Position numbers and translations under genes: made by a program. Positions 1 to 8,455 of a stretch of 38,391 bases of DNA are shown one piece after another. Below the pieces are notes generated by a model. That model did not search any database and was not told the DNA's origin. It was given only the letters and a program-made list of their open reading frames with translations. This DNA comes from Thermoplasmata archaeon (GTDB lineage Archaea > Thermoplasmatota > Thermoplasmata > Lutacidiplasmatales > UBA184). Numbering within the stretch: the stretch's first letter is position 1; each line of letters begins with the position of its first letter. The DNA lies in assembly GCA_022750205.1 (NCBI GenBank), contig JAKIWD010000007.1:1-38391 (forward strand), read 5' to 3'.

Positions 1-561
1 CGCGCTGACGGACCAGATGTCGTTGTAGATGTCGGAAATGTCCTTGGAGCCGCCGAACATCAGCGTGCTCTCGGTGTCCGGGTCGTACGCGAGCCCCTCG
101 CCAGAACGCGGGTTGGGGTAGACCGCGGGGTACGGGTTCGGTGTCAGGTTCAGCCACGACGAGGGCCCGGACGCCGCGGGCACCGCCGGCCGCATCGCCG
201 AGCCCGAGGGTCGCGAGCAGTCGAAAAGTGCGAACGCGAGGCACACAGAAGGGGACGGAGACCGGGTCACAGTGGGGGGAGCGATCGTCGGGCCCGCGAG
301 CGGTTGCACTGGAGTGCTGCCCGCGATGGGGGAGTGAACTTGGGCTACCACCGGCGGGCGAACCAGCTGAGGCGGGGAGGCCGCGCGGGCCGAGGCCGGG
401 AACGCGACCAGATTGGACAGGAGCATCAGGACAACGGCCCCGAGCACCCAGGCGGTGGCTCGCCCCGATCGTACGCTCGCGCGCGTCCCGGGTCGCCACT
501 GCCTCAACTTCAGCGACCGCCCAATGGCCGGCTGCCGTGCGGGGACTTGGAACGCGCCCAC
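1..561 (-). CDS. Secreted kelch-repeat protein, N-terminal part only (C-terminus outside window)
   Basis: Manual minus-strand translation gives a TM/signal segment ATAWVLGAVVLMLLSNLVAFPASA, then ...SSWLNLTPNPYPAVYPNPRSGEGLAYDPDTESTLMFGGSKDISDIYNDIWSVSA, a kelch signature. Open to the window edge; GTG start at 561 is tentative. Confidence 0.8.
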   Translation of the reverse strand, partial: MGAFQVPARQPAIGRSLKLRQWRPGTRASVRSGRATAWVLGAVVLMLLSNLVAFPASARAASPPQLVRPPVVAQVHSPIAGSTPVQPLAGPTIAPPTVTRSPSPSVCLAFALFDCSRPSGSAMRPAVPAASGPSSWLNLTPNPYPAVYPNPRSGEGLAYDPDTESTLMFGGSKDISDIYNDIWSVSA

Positions 562-760
562 CGTATCTCGTCCTGTGAGGGGGTCTCGGGAGGTGCGCCC
601 ATTGGACTCCTTGGGTATAGACGTTGTTAGACGGTGTGGAGCAGTACGCAGGGGTTGACACCGCACGCCTACGCGAGGGGTGGTGGTCGCTCGGGGGACG
701 GCGCGGTGCACCCATGCGCCCGCGGCCCCTCCGTTTAGCCCAGCGGAACTGTCGAGGCCC

Positions 761-1315
761 ATGGAGCCGCGGAGCCGTCGCTGGGCCCGATTCGGTCCGT
801 CGGACCGTCGGCTGAACATCCACGTCCCGAACGGTGGCGTCTGCCTGTCCGCGTTCGTCAAAGTCCGGAATAGGGACGGAGACGTTCTGCTCGGGCGCCC
901 CCGCTCGAACCCGATCTGGACCGAACGAGGCTGCCTCCCTCCGTGGCGCGTCCGCGAGATCCAACGGGCCGGCGAGTGGATCCTCCCCGCGTCCCATCTG
1001 ATGATGGGCGAGCACCCGGACCGGGCGGCCGAGAGGATCGCACGAGATTTCCTCGGACTGCCGCATGCCTCCCTGCGGTTCCTCGGGATCGATTCCGGAA
1101 AGATGCTCCCGCGCCGGCAGCGTGGGCGGTCGTCTCCCCGTCCGGGCCGGTTCCATTGGACGCTCGGTTTCGTCTACGAGACCACGCCCGCCGAGCTTCC
1201 CCCACCTCTTCCGAGCTGGACGGAACTGAAGTTCCTGCCGACCTCCCGACGCGGCGCAGTCCGCATCGGTCGCGCCCATCGGGACATCATCGCCGCGGCG
1301 GGCAGCTTTGGGTGA
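761..1315 (+). CDS. NUDIX-like domain protein with degenerate Nudix box
   Basis: LNIHVPNGGVCLSAFVKVRNRDGDVLLGRP...GEWILPASHLMMGEHPDRAAERIARDFLGL aligns by eye to the NUDIX box region; ATG at 761 chosen within the 680..1315 ORF. Confidence 0.65.
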   Translation: MEPRSRRWARFGPSDRRLNIHVPNGGVCLSAFVKVRNRDGDVLLGRPRSNPIWTERGCLPPWRVREIQRAGEWILPASHLMMGEHPDRAAERIARDFLGLPHASLRFLGIDSGKMLPRRQRGRSSPRPGRFHWTLGFVYETTPAELPPPLPSWTELKFLPTSRRGAVRIGRAHRDIIAAAGSFG

Positions 1316-1368
1316 GCCCGCCTCCCGCCACCCGCGCGACGAGGCAGGGGGCCCAGCCGTTTGACTCA

Positions 1369-1384
1369 TTTTTTCACTTTTTTT
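1369..1384 (+). terminator. Oligo-T archaeal-type terminator
   Basis: cattttttcacttttttt: T6 and T7 runs just downstream of the NUDIX-like gene in a very GC-rich background. Confidence 0.55.
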
Positions 1385-1547
1385 GAGACGACTCGCAATA
1401 CGAGGAGACGCCCGCGCCGGACCGGAACTCGGGGCGGTGGTCCCGGTCCGGGCGGGGAGCGTACCGAACGAGCCTAGGATCGTTCGGGGCCGTTTTTCAC
1501 CTAGCGGGGGAATGGGTCTAAGAACCCCTTTCTCGCATGGAAACCGC

Positions 1548-2333
1548 ATGCCTTCACGCCCGGGAAAAGCGGAAGAGACGGCGACGTGGACGACCCTCCC
1601 CGACAGTGCAGAGCGGTTCTCGACCGGCACCGCGGAATTCGACCGGATCGTGGGCGGAGGTTTCCCCCGGGGTAGCATGGCCCTCTTCGACCTCGACGAG
1701 ACCGTCGGACCGGCCGACTGGAAGATGCTGTTGGCTCCTACGTTCATCAATTTCCTCAGTAACTCGAACGGTGTCCTCGCCGTGCTGCCCGCCCGCGAGT
1801 CGCCGCACGAGTTCCGCGCCGGGCTCACCCGTTCCGTGAGCCGACGTCTATTCGATACCCGGGTACGGGTCGTCGACTATGTGGGCGAGGACGATGAGGC
1901 GCCGTACGTCGTCAGCCTCAGTCACGCCGGCGGTCGCAATGATTCGCCCAAGCAGAAACGCGCCACCGCCCTGCGGGACATGGCCAAGATGCAGGTCGCC
2001 GAGAGCGCGATACGCGGAGCCCGCGGACGGATGTTCCTCGAGCTCGTCGCGTTCGAGATCATGGAGATGGTGGTCGGGCCCGAGGTGGCCGCGCGGATGT
2101 TCTTTCACGGGATCAAACGTGTGCGGACCGTCGGGAACCTGTGTCTGGGCCTGCTGCGCCCGGGTCTGGGATGCACGGACGCCGTCCGCGGGATGGCCGA
2201 CATCGAACTCGCCCTTCATCGCAACGAGCTCGGATTGACGCTGCGGGGCGTCCGGCCGGTGTTCCCGGCCCATCTCGTGGTCCCCGACACGCTCCTCGGG
2301 GCGCCCCACATCTCCTTCGTGCCGGCCCCGTAG
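1548..2333 (+). CDS. KaiC/RecA-superfamily-like protein lacking a canonical Walker A
   Basis: ERFSTGTAEFDRIVGGGFPRGSMALFDLDETVGPADW resembles the KaiC N-terminus (STGxxxLDxxLGGGxPxGS), but the P-loop GxxGxGK[ST] is replaced by DETVGPADW. Confidence 0.7.
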   Translation: MPSRPGKAEETATWTTLPDSAERFSTGTAEFDRIVGGGFPRGSMALFDLDETVGPADWKMLLAPTFINFLSNSNGVLAVLPARESPHEFRAGLTRSVSRRLFDTRVRVVDYVGEDDEAPYVVSLSHAGGRNDSPKQKRATALRDMAKMQVAESAIRGARGRMFLELVAFEIMEMVVGPEVAARMFFHGIKRVRTVGNLCLGLLRPGLGCTDAVRGMADIELALHRNELGLTLRGVRPVFPAHLVVPDTLLGAPHISFVPAP

Positions 2334-2416
2334 CGGTTCGGTAACGCGCGCCCCCCACTGGGGCAGGGCGTCGAAGTCACCGACGGGATAATCTCTCGGC
2401 CAGGCGTCGGTGCGCC

Positions 2417-2695
2417 GTGGGTGCCGCACCGTCGCCGCCAGGGTCGCCTCCCCGGATCCAGGGCATTCCCCCGGGGATGGTCGATGCGGTCCTGGCCATC
2501 CTCGCAAGCTCGGCCGGCCCCACGAAGCGGCGCAGCCTTCTCCAGGAGCTGGAGCGCCGGGGTCGTCGTATCTCCCTGGCGGGGCTCAACCGTGTGCTGC
2601 AGTACTGCGCGGAAGCGGGCCTCACGACCGATGGCCCGGACGGGGTTCGGCTCGCGCACCGGACGGTCCGAGGCCGCGCCGACGCAACGGAGTAA
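2417..2695 (+). CDS. Small winged-helix-like protein
   Basis: MVDAVLAILASSAGPTKRRSLLQELERRGRRISLAGLNRVLQYCAEAGLTTDGPDGVRLAHRT: wHTH-like pattern; sits upstream of the AIM24 cluster in the same orientation. Confidence 0.6.
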   Translation: MGAAPSPPGSPPRIQGIPPGMVDAVLAILASSAGPTKRRSLLQELERRGRRISLAGLNRVLQYCAEAGLTTDGPDGVRLAHRTVRGRADATE

Positions 2696-2728
2696 TACCC
2701 CCTCCGCCGCTATCCGGACAGGACGACC

Positions 2729-3376
2729 GTGGAACTCGAAACGCTCAAGGGAATGGTGCCCGCGGTCCTCGCGACGCTGGCGCCCCAGGAGTCGATCTAC
2801 TGCGAGCACGGCATCATGCTCTACAAGGACCCGAGCATCGGTGTCGGTCGCAAGACGATCCAGAGCGGCGGGCTCCTCTCGACCATGAAACGGACCGCCG
2901 TCGGAGGGGTCCCGTTCTTCATGGCCGAGTTCACCGGCCCCGGCAGCGTCGCCTTCTCCCGCGACGGGATCGGGGAGATCCGGGACATCGAGCTCGCCCC
3001 GAACGAGGTCCTCGACGTCGCCGAAGGGTCGCTGTTGTGCGCCGAGAACCGGATCCCCTACGACATGATCTATGTCAAGGGGACCAACCGGATCGGCCGG
3101 ATGATGGGGTTCTGGATGGACCGGCTCACCGGCCCGGGCAAGATCGCGCTCCACGGTTACGGGAACATCATCTCGATGACGCTCGCCGCGCACGAGCTCG
3201 TCACGTGCGACTACGGCGCGGTCCTGTTCAAGAGCGCGAGCGTCGAGGCCAGGGCCAAGAACCTGCCCTTTGGCAGCGGCTTGATCGGCAAGCTCGAGTC
3301 GTACGAGGTGCTCGAGCTCGTCGGCCCGGGCAAGGTCGCGCTCCAGAGCATCGACCCCAAGCAGCAACACAGTTAG
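2729..3376 (+). CDS. AIM24 family protein (copy 1)
   Basis: AIM24/TIGR00266-like pattern: FMAEFTGPGSVAFSRDGIGEIRDIEL...GFWMDRLTGPGKIALHGYGNIISMTL...LVGPGKVALQS. Confidence 0.85.
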   Translation: MELETLKGMVPAVLATLAPQESIYCEHGIMLYKDPSIGVGRKTIQSGGLLSTMKRTAVGGVPFFMAEFTGPGSVAFSRDGIGEIRDIELAPNEVLDVAEGSLLCAENRIPYDMIYVKGTNRIGRMMGFWMDRLTGPGKIALHGYGNIISMTLAAHELVTCDYGAVLFKSASVEARAKNLPFGSGLIGKLESYEVLELVGPGKVALQSIDPKQQHS

Positions 3377-3380
3377 GAGG
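3374..3380 (+). promoter_or_regulatory. Shine-Dalgarno for the internal operon gene
   Basis: taggagg overlapping the stop of AIM24 copy 1, about 9 nt before ATG 3389. Confidence 0.65.
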
Positions 3381-3388
3381 CCCAGGCA

Positions 3389-3580
3389 ATGTCACCAGTA
3401 CCCGAAGAGTTCGTCAAGAAGCGGACCGAGGTCACGATCAGCCGGGCGAGCCTCAAGGAGCTCAGCTGCAAGGGTTGTGGTGCGCGCATCGGGGCCCAGA
3501 ATATTTCCGGCGGATTTGCCAAGTGCGAGTACTGCGGGGGCGTCTACGCCCTCGACGCCCCGGGCGGAGCGCCCGGATAG
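3389..3580 (+). CDS. Small zinc-ribbon protein embedded between AIM24 genes
   Basis: ELSCKGCGARIGAQNISGGFAKCEYCGGVYALD: two CxxC knuckles; SD upstream. Confidence 0.8.
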   Translation: MSPVPEEFVKKRTEVTISRASLKELSCKGCGARIGAQNISGGFAKCEYCGGVYALDAPGGAPG

Positions 3581-3583
3581 ATC

Positions 3584-4330
3584 GTGAAGGCCGATACGGT
3601 CGGGGGCATCACCCCCGCGGTGCTGGTCCAACTGCGGCCGGGCGAGAAGATCCTCGCCGCGCACGAGATCATGCTCCACATGGACAACGGCGTCAAGATC
3701 GCGCGCAAGACGATGAAGCAGCTCGGCGTCAGCCGCGCCCACCTCATGGGGATGCACTCGCGCGGTGATGCCGAGGAGAACTACTTCTTCGCCGAGTTCG
3801 AAGGCCCGGGGAGCGTCACGTTCTCCCGCGACAAGGCCGGCGAGGTCCGCGTCATGGAGCTCGCTCCGGGGCAGACGGTGCGCTTGCGGGCCGGCCACCT
3901 GATCTGCTTTGACCCCACCGTCCGCTACTACCCGATGGTCCTCGCCCGGTGGGTCGTCCGGTCCGGCAACGACCAGACCACCGAGTACCTCTTCGTCGAC
4001 GAGCTGACCGGGCCGGGAACGATCGTGCTCCAATCGTACGGGAACATCCTGTCGTTCACGCTGCAACCCGGTGAATCCCTTCGCACCTCGACGGAGGGAC
4101 TGTTATTGGCCAGCCCGACGAACCCGGTCCAGGTCAACTGGCTCGCCGGCGGTCTCGGCACCGCCGTTCGGCAGCCACCCGCGTTGAGCGCCATGAACCT
4201 CCTCAGCCAGGGTCTCAATGTCAACCTCAACCTCGGCGGCGGGTCGGCGGGGGGCTCCTCGGGCGGCGGCCCGCGGCCGGTCCTCGATGTCTTCGGACCC
4301 GGGCTGGTCATGGTCCACAGCGGGGTCTGA
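3584..4330 (+). CDS. AIM24 family protein (copy 2, divergent, Gly/Ser-rich linker near C-terminus)
   Basis: FFAEFEGPGSVTFSRDKAGEVRVMELAPGQTV...DELTGPGTIVLQSYGNILSFTL...GGGSAGGSSGGGPRPVLDVFGPGLVMVHSGV; GTG start 3 nt after the zinc-ribbon stop. Confidence 0.8.
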   Translation: MKADTVGGITPAVLVQLRPGEKILAAHEIMLHMDNGVKIARKTMKQLGVSRAHLMGMHSRGDAEENYFFAEFEGPGSVTFSRDKAGEVRVMELAPGQTVRLRAGHLICFDPTVRYYPMVLARWVVRSGNDQTTEYLFVDELTGPGTIVLQSYGNILSFTLQPGESLRTSTEGLLLASPTNPVQVNWLAGGLGTAVRQPPALSAMNLLSQGLNVNLNLGGGSAGGSSGGGPRPVLDVFGPGLVMVHSGV

Positions 4331-4335
4331 ACGGG

Positions 4336-4989
4336 ATGCAGATCACCGTCCAGGGCGAGTTCGTCCCCGTCGCGCTCGTCCAGCTCCTCCCCTCCGAGGA
4401 GATCTATTGCGAAGGGGGGCTCATGGTCTACTGCGACCCGACGATCCGCGTCGGGATCCGGGCGATGACCCAGGGGGGGTTGGGCCAGGTCATGCGCCGC
4501 TCGCTCGTCGCCGGTATCCCGTTCTTTCAGCACGCCTACATGGGACCGGGGTACGTCGCCTTCAGTCGGTCCCGGCCGGGCGAGGTGCGCACGCTCGAGC
4601 TCCAACCCGGCCAGACCGTCGACATCGCCGAGCACTCGCTCCTGGTCGCCACGACGAGCGTCCAGTTCTCCACCTTCTACGTCCAAGGCACCGGCCGCAT
4701 CGGTCGGATGCTGGGATTCTGGATGGACCGGCTCACCGGCCCGGGGACCGTCGCCTACCACGGCTACGGCAACATCCTCGGATTCGACCTGAAACCCGGG
4801 GAGGCGATGGACATCGACCACGGTGCGCTGCTGCGCAAGGACGCGACGGTCAACCTCAAGGCGTTCAACCAGCCGCTCGGCGGCGGGATGGTCGGGCACG
4901 CGCTCAGCTTCGAAGCGCTCCACGTGGAGGGCCCCGGACGCCTCGAGATGCAGACCGTGGACCCGACCCGCGGCGCGAGCTCCAGCTGA
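4336..4989 (+). CDS. AIM24 family protein (copy 3)
   Basis: GPGYVAFSRSRPGEVRTLELQPGQTVDIAEHSLL...GFWMDRLTGPGTVAYHGYGNILGFDLKPGE; closely resembles copy 1. Confidence 0.85.
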   Translation: MQITVQGEFVPVALVQLLPSEEIYCEGGLMVYCDPTIRVGIRAMTQGGLGQVMRRSLVAGIPFFQHAYMGPGYVAFSRSRPGEVRTLELQPGQTVDIAEHSLLVATTSVQFSTFYVQGTGRIGRMLGFWMDRLTGPGTVAYHGYGNILGFDLKPGEAMDIDHGALLRKDATVNLKAFNQPLGGGMVGHALSFEALHVEGPGRLEMQTVDPTRGASSS

Positions 4990-5059
4990 TCTCGCGAGCA
5001 CGCCCGGATGCCGGGCCGGCGCGCCCCCGTAGCGGAGTGCGGACCGGCGGGGATCGGGA

Positions 5060-7810
5060 TCAGCCGCGCGACATGCGCGCGAGGATGTACGGCAGCAGGC
5101 CGCCCGCCCGGAAGTACTCGATCTCCGCGGCGTTGTCGATCCGGGAGCGCACGCGGAACGACGTGGTCGCGGAGCCCTCTCCGGTCGCCGTCACAGCGAT
5201 CTCCGTCCCGGGACCCCACGTCTGGCCGGGCGCGAGGTGGAGCGAATAGCTCTCTCGGCCCGTGAGCCCGAGCTTCGTCGCGTTCTCTCCGCGGGCGAAC
5301 TCGAGCGGGAGCACGCCCATCCCGACGAGGTTCGACCGGTGGATCCGTTCGAAGCTCTCCACGAGGACGGCACGGACCCCGAGGAGGCGGGGCCCTTTCG
5401 CGGCCCAGTCGCGCGAACTCCCCTGACCGTAGCTGGCGCCGGCAAGGACGATCGTCGGGACGCCCTCGGCCCGGTAGCGGTTCGCGGCGTCGAAGATCGT
5501 GAGGGAGGTCCCGCTCGGCACGTGGACGGTCCACCCGCCCTCCGTCGGCGTCGCGAGGCGATTCTTGAGCCGGACGTTGGCGAACGTCCCTCGGATCATG
5601 ACCTCGTGATTGCCTCGGCGGGTTCCGTAGGTGTTGAAATCGTGGGGCGCGACCCCCTGCTCGATCAGATACCGCCCCGCCGGCGTCGATTCGGGGATCT
5701 CTCCCGCCGGGGAGATGTGGTCGGTCGAGACCCGGTCGCCGAGCCACGCGAGGACCCGGGCCCCCTCGATCAGCCGCCCGTTGACGGGCACGGGGGGTGC
5801 GGGGAGGTCGAAGTAGGGGGGGTCCCGCGCGTACGTCGAACGGGGGTCCCAGGGATAGACCGCCGACGACGGGACGGTCAGCGCATTCCAGAGGGGCCCC
5901 CCGTCGAGGATCGCGGCGTACTCCTTCCGGTACAGGGACGCGTCGAGGCACCGCTCGACGACCTGACGGATCTCCTCCGCGGACGGCCACAGGTCGGCGA
6001 GCCGGACCGCGGCTCCGCTCGCGTCGTGGCCGAGCGGGTCGCGGGTGAGGTCCACATCCATCCGGCCGGCCAACGCATACGCGACGACGAGCATCGGCGA
6101 CATGAGGTAGTTCGCCCGCACGAGGTTGTGGATGCGGGCCTCGAAGTTGCGGTTGCCGCTCAACACCGCCGCGACGAACAGGTCGTCGGAATTCACCGCC
6201 TCCTCGACGGCGGTCGGGAGCGGGCCACTGTTGCCGATGCACGTGGTGCACCCGTAGCCCACGATATCGAACCCGAGCGCCTCCAACGGCTCGATCAATC
6301 CCGCCCGGCCGAGGTAGTCGGTCACGACCTTGGAACCCGGTGCGAGGGAGGTTTTCACGTAGGTTGGCGGCTTGAGGCCCCGCGCGAGCGCCCGTTGGGC
6401 GAGCAGCCCGGCACCGACCATCACCGAGGGGTTCGAGGTGTTCGTGCAACTGGTGATCGCCGCGAACACCACGGCGCCGTCGTCGACGCGGTGGCGTCCG
6501 CCTCGGTGAGCGGGCGGAGTCGACGAACCCGTGGGACCCGGGATCGCCTGCAGCGGGTCGTCGGAGGGGTACGTGTGGCCTCCGTTCGGGGGGCGCGACG
6601 GAGGGTGGCTCTTGCGGTACGATTCCAGGGACCGCCGGAAGGACGCGGGCGCGTCGGCGAGCCGGGTGCCTTCCTCCGGGTTGCCCGGGCCCGCGACGGT
6701 GGGCGAGATCTCGGCCAGATCGATCGTCACCGATTCGTTGAAGTCCAGCGGCCGATCGTCGTTCCAGAGACCGGTACGGCGCGCGTACGCCTCGACGAGC
6801 GCGATCTGCGTTTCGTCGCGTCCCGTCCCCCGCAGGTAGGCGATCGTCGCCTCATCGATGGGAAACAACGCCGAGGTCGCGCCGTACTCCGGGCACATGT
6901 TGGAGAGCGTCGCGCGGTCCGGCGCCGATAGGGACGCGAGGCCCGGGCCGTGGAACTCGACGAACTTGTCGACGACGCCATGCTGCCGAAGTCGCCGGGT
7001 CGTCGTCAGCACCAGATCGGTCGCCGTGACCCCTTCCGGTAGCCGACCGCTCAGTCGGACGCCGACGACCGTCGGGGTGGAAAGGAAGTACGGCTCGCCG
7101 AGCATCGATGCCTCGGCCTCGATGCCTCCGACGCCCCAACCCAGCACGCCGAGCCCGTTGATCATCGTCGTGTGGGAGTCCGTCCCTACCAGCGTGTCCG
7201 GGAACGCCACGGTCTCCCCCCGGTCGGGACGCACGGCCACGACCGGGGCGATGTACTCGAGGTTGACCTGGTGGACGATCCCGTTCCCCGGGGGGATCAC
7301 CCGCACCTGCTGGAAGGCGCTCTGGGCCCACCGCAAGAGCGTGTAGCGCTCGCCGTTACGCTCGTACTCGCGTTGGAGGTTGATCGCCAGCGACTGCCGC
7401 GTCCCGAAACTGTCGACCTGCACGGAGTGGTCGACGACGAGGTCGACCGGCACCCGCGGGTTGATCCGTTGCACGTCGAGCTTCTCGCGCTCGGCCTGGG
7501 ATCGGAGCGCGGCGAGGTCGACGAGGGTCGGGACCCCGGTGAAGTCCTGGAGCAGGATCCGCTCGGGGTGGAACGGGAGCTCGGCGCCGGCCGGCGCGTC
7601 CCCGTGGCAGAGCTGGCGGATCAGGTCGACGGCGACGTGGTCCGCCGCCCCGTGGCGCAGGAGGTTCTCGATGAGTATCCGCGTGGTGCGCGGTCGGCGG
7701 GCGAGGCGAGCCGCGTCCACGCCGGCGAGGCGTTCCGGAGTGTAGATCGAGTACTTCCGGTCGCCGACGGTGAGGGACTCTTTCACCCCATACGCGTCGT
7801 TCTCGTCCAT
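5060..7810 (-). CDS. acnA: Aconitate hydratase (AcnA type)
   Basis: 916 aa; PDLVVDHSVQ-type segment, VGTDSHTTMINGLGVLGWGVGGIEAE, FAAITSCTNTSNPSVMVGAGLLA and GYGCTTCIGNSGPL (Fe-S cysteines), GASYGQGSSRDWAAKGPRLLG. Confidence 0.97.
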   Translation of the reverse strand: MDENDAYGVKESLTVGDRKYSIYTPERLAGVDAARLARRPRTTRILIENLLRHGAADHVAVDLIRQLCHGDAPAGAELPFHPERILLQDFTGVPTLVDLAALRSQAEREKLDVQRINPRVPVDLVVDHSVQVDSFGTRQSLAINLQREYERNGERYTLLRWAQSAFQQVRVIPPGNGIVHQVNLEYIAPVVAVRPDRGETVAFPDTLVGTDSHTTMINGLGVLGWGVGGIEAEASMLGEPYFLSTPTVVGVRLSGRLPEGVTATDLVLTTTRRLRQHGVVDKFVEFHGPGLASLSAPDRATLSNMCPEYGATSALFPIDEATIAYLRGTGRDETQIALVEAYARRTGLWNDDRPLDFNESVTIDLAEISPTVAGPGNPEEGTRLADAPASFRRSLESYRKSHPPSRPPNGGHTYPSDDPLQAIPGPTGSSTPPAHRGGRHRVDDGAVVFAAITSCTNTSNPSVMVGAGLLAQRALARGLKPPTYVKTSLAPGSKVVTDYLGRAGLIEPLEALGFDIVGYGCTTCIGNSGPLPTAVEEAVNSDDLFVAAVLSGNRNFEARIHNLVRANYLMSPMLVVAYALAGRMDVDLTRDPLGHDASGAAVRLADLWPSAEEIRQVVERCLDASLYRKEYAAILDGGPLWNALTVPSSAVYPWDPRSTYARDPPYFDLPAPPVPVNGRLIEGARVLAWLGDRVSTDHISPAGEIPESTPAGRYLIEQGVAPHDFNTYGTRRGNHEVMIRGTFANVRLKNRLATPTEGGWTVHVPSGTSLTIFDAANRYRAEGVPTIVLAGASYGQGSSRDWAAKGPRLLGVRAVLVESFERIHRSNLVGMGVLPLEFARGENATKLGLTGRESYSLHLAPGQTWGPGTEIAVTATGEGSATTSFRVRSRIDNAAEIEYFRAGGLLPYILARMSRG

Positions 7811-7932
7811 CGCGTCCGGTCCCCTCCGACGGGAGGGCGGTGCGAGAACCCACCGCTTTATGGCGCTTGGCTACTGCCGTTCGATAGGCTCGCCGGGGCG
7901 GCCACGCCCCCGACCGAGCAACCGCAGGAAAG

Positions 7933-8436
7933 ATGACCGCGTCCCCGAAGAAACGGACCGTCCGACCCGCCCAACGCCCGTCCGCCGACCCCAAGCCGGG
8001 CTCCGCCTCGTCCCGGCGGAACGCGTTGACCGACGCGACCGAGGACATCGGCGACCTCTTCGAAGAAACGCTGCTCGAGGTCCTCGCCCCCCAGGACGGA
8101 TTGGGGTGGAAGGCCGGCCCGGTGGTCGCGATCCCGATGAGCCGACTGGCCGCGGGCCATCTCGGATGGACCGCGACGCTCTCGGCCCCCGGAGCCACGA
8201 CGGCGGGCACGATCCAGCTCCTCGTCGTGCCGGGGAGCTCGTCCCGGCCGCCCAAGGATCTCCCGCTGAGCGACGCGACCTGGTCCGAGTTCGACTCCGT
8301 CGACCACTTCCCGGGCCCGCCGCGGCTGCTGCTATTGGCCCGCGCACGGACCCCGGCGACGCGGTCGGGGATCCGGCAACTTACGCACACGCTGTTCGCC
8401 CACCTGCGCACGGAGCTCGGCTCGTCGCGTTCGTGA
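7933..8436 (+). CDS. Conserved hypothetical protein
   Basis: 167-aa ORF with plausible composition (ATEDIGDLFEETLLEVLAPQDGLGWKAGPVVAIPMSRLAAGHLGWTATL...); no family recognised. Confidence 0.55.
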   Translation: MTASPKKRTVRPAQRPSADPKPGSASSRRNALTDATEDIGDLFEETLLEVLAPQDGLGWKAGPVVAIPMSRLAAGHLGWTATLSAPGATTAGTIQLLVVPGSSSRPPKDLPLSDATWSEFDSVDHFPGPPRLLLLARARTPATRSGIRQLTHTLFAHLRTELGSSRS

Positions 8437-8455
8437 CGCCCCCGCGGTCGCAGGG

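Noticed and set aside
141-815. Plus-strand ORFs 141..578, 304..630, 413..658 and 624..815
   Set aside because: The first three lie opposite the kelch N-terminus; all are Arg/Pro/Gly-rich with no domain signal.
2216-3370. 384-aa minus-strand ORF
   Set aside because: Antisense to the AIM24 copy 1 and KaiC-like genes, which have strong family signatures.
5237-6931. 564-aa plus-strand ORF
   Set aside because: Antisense to acnA; composition is mirror-frame artefact.
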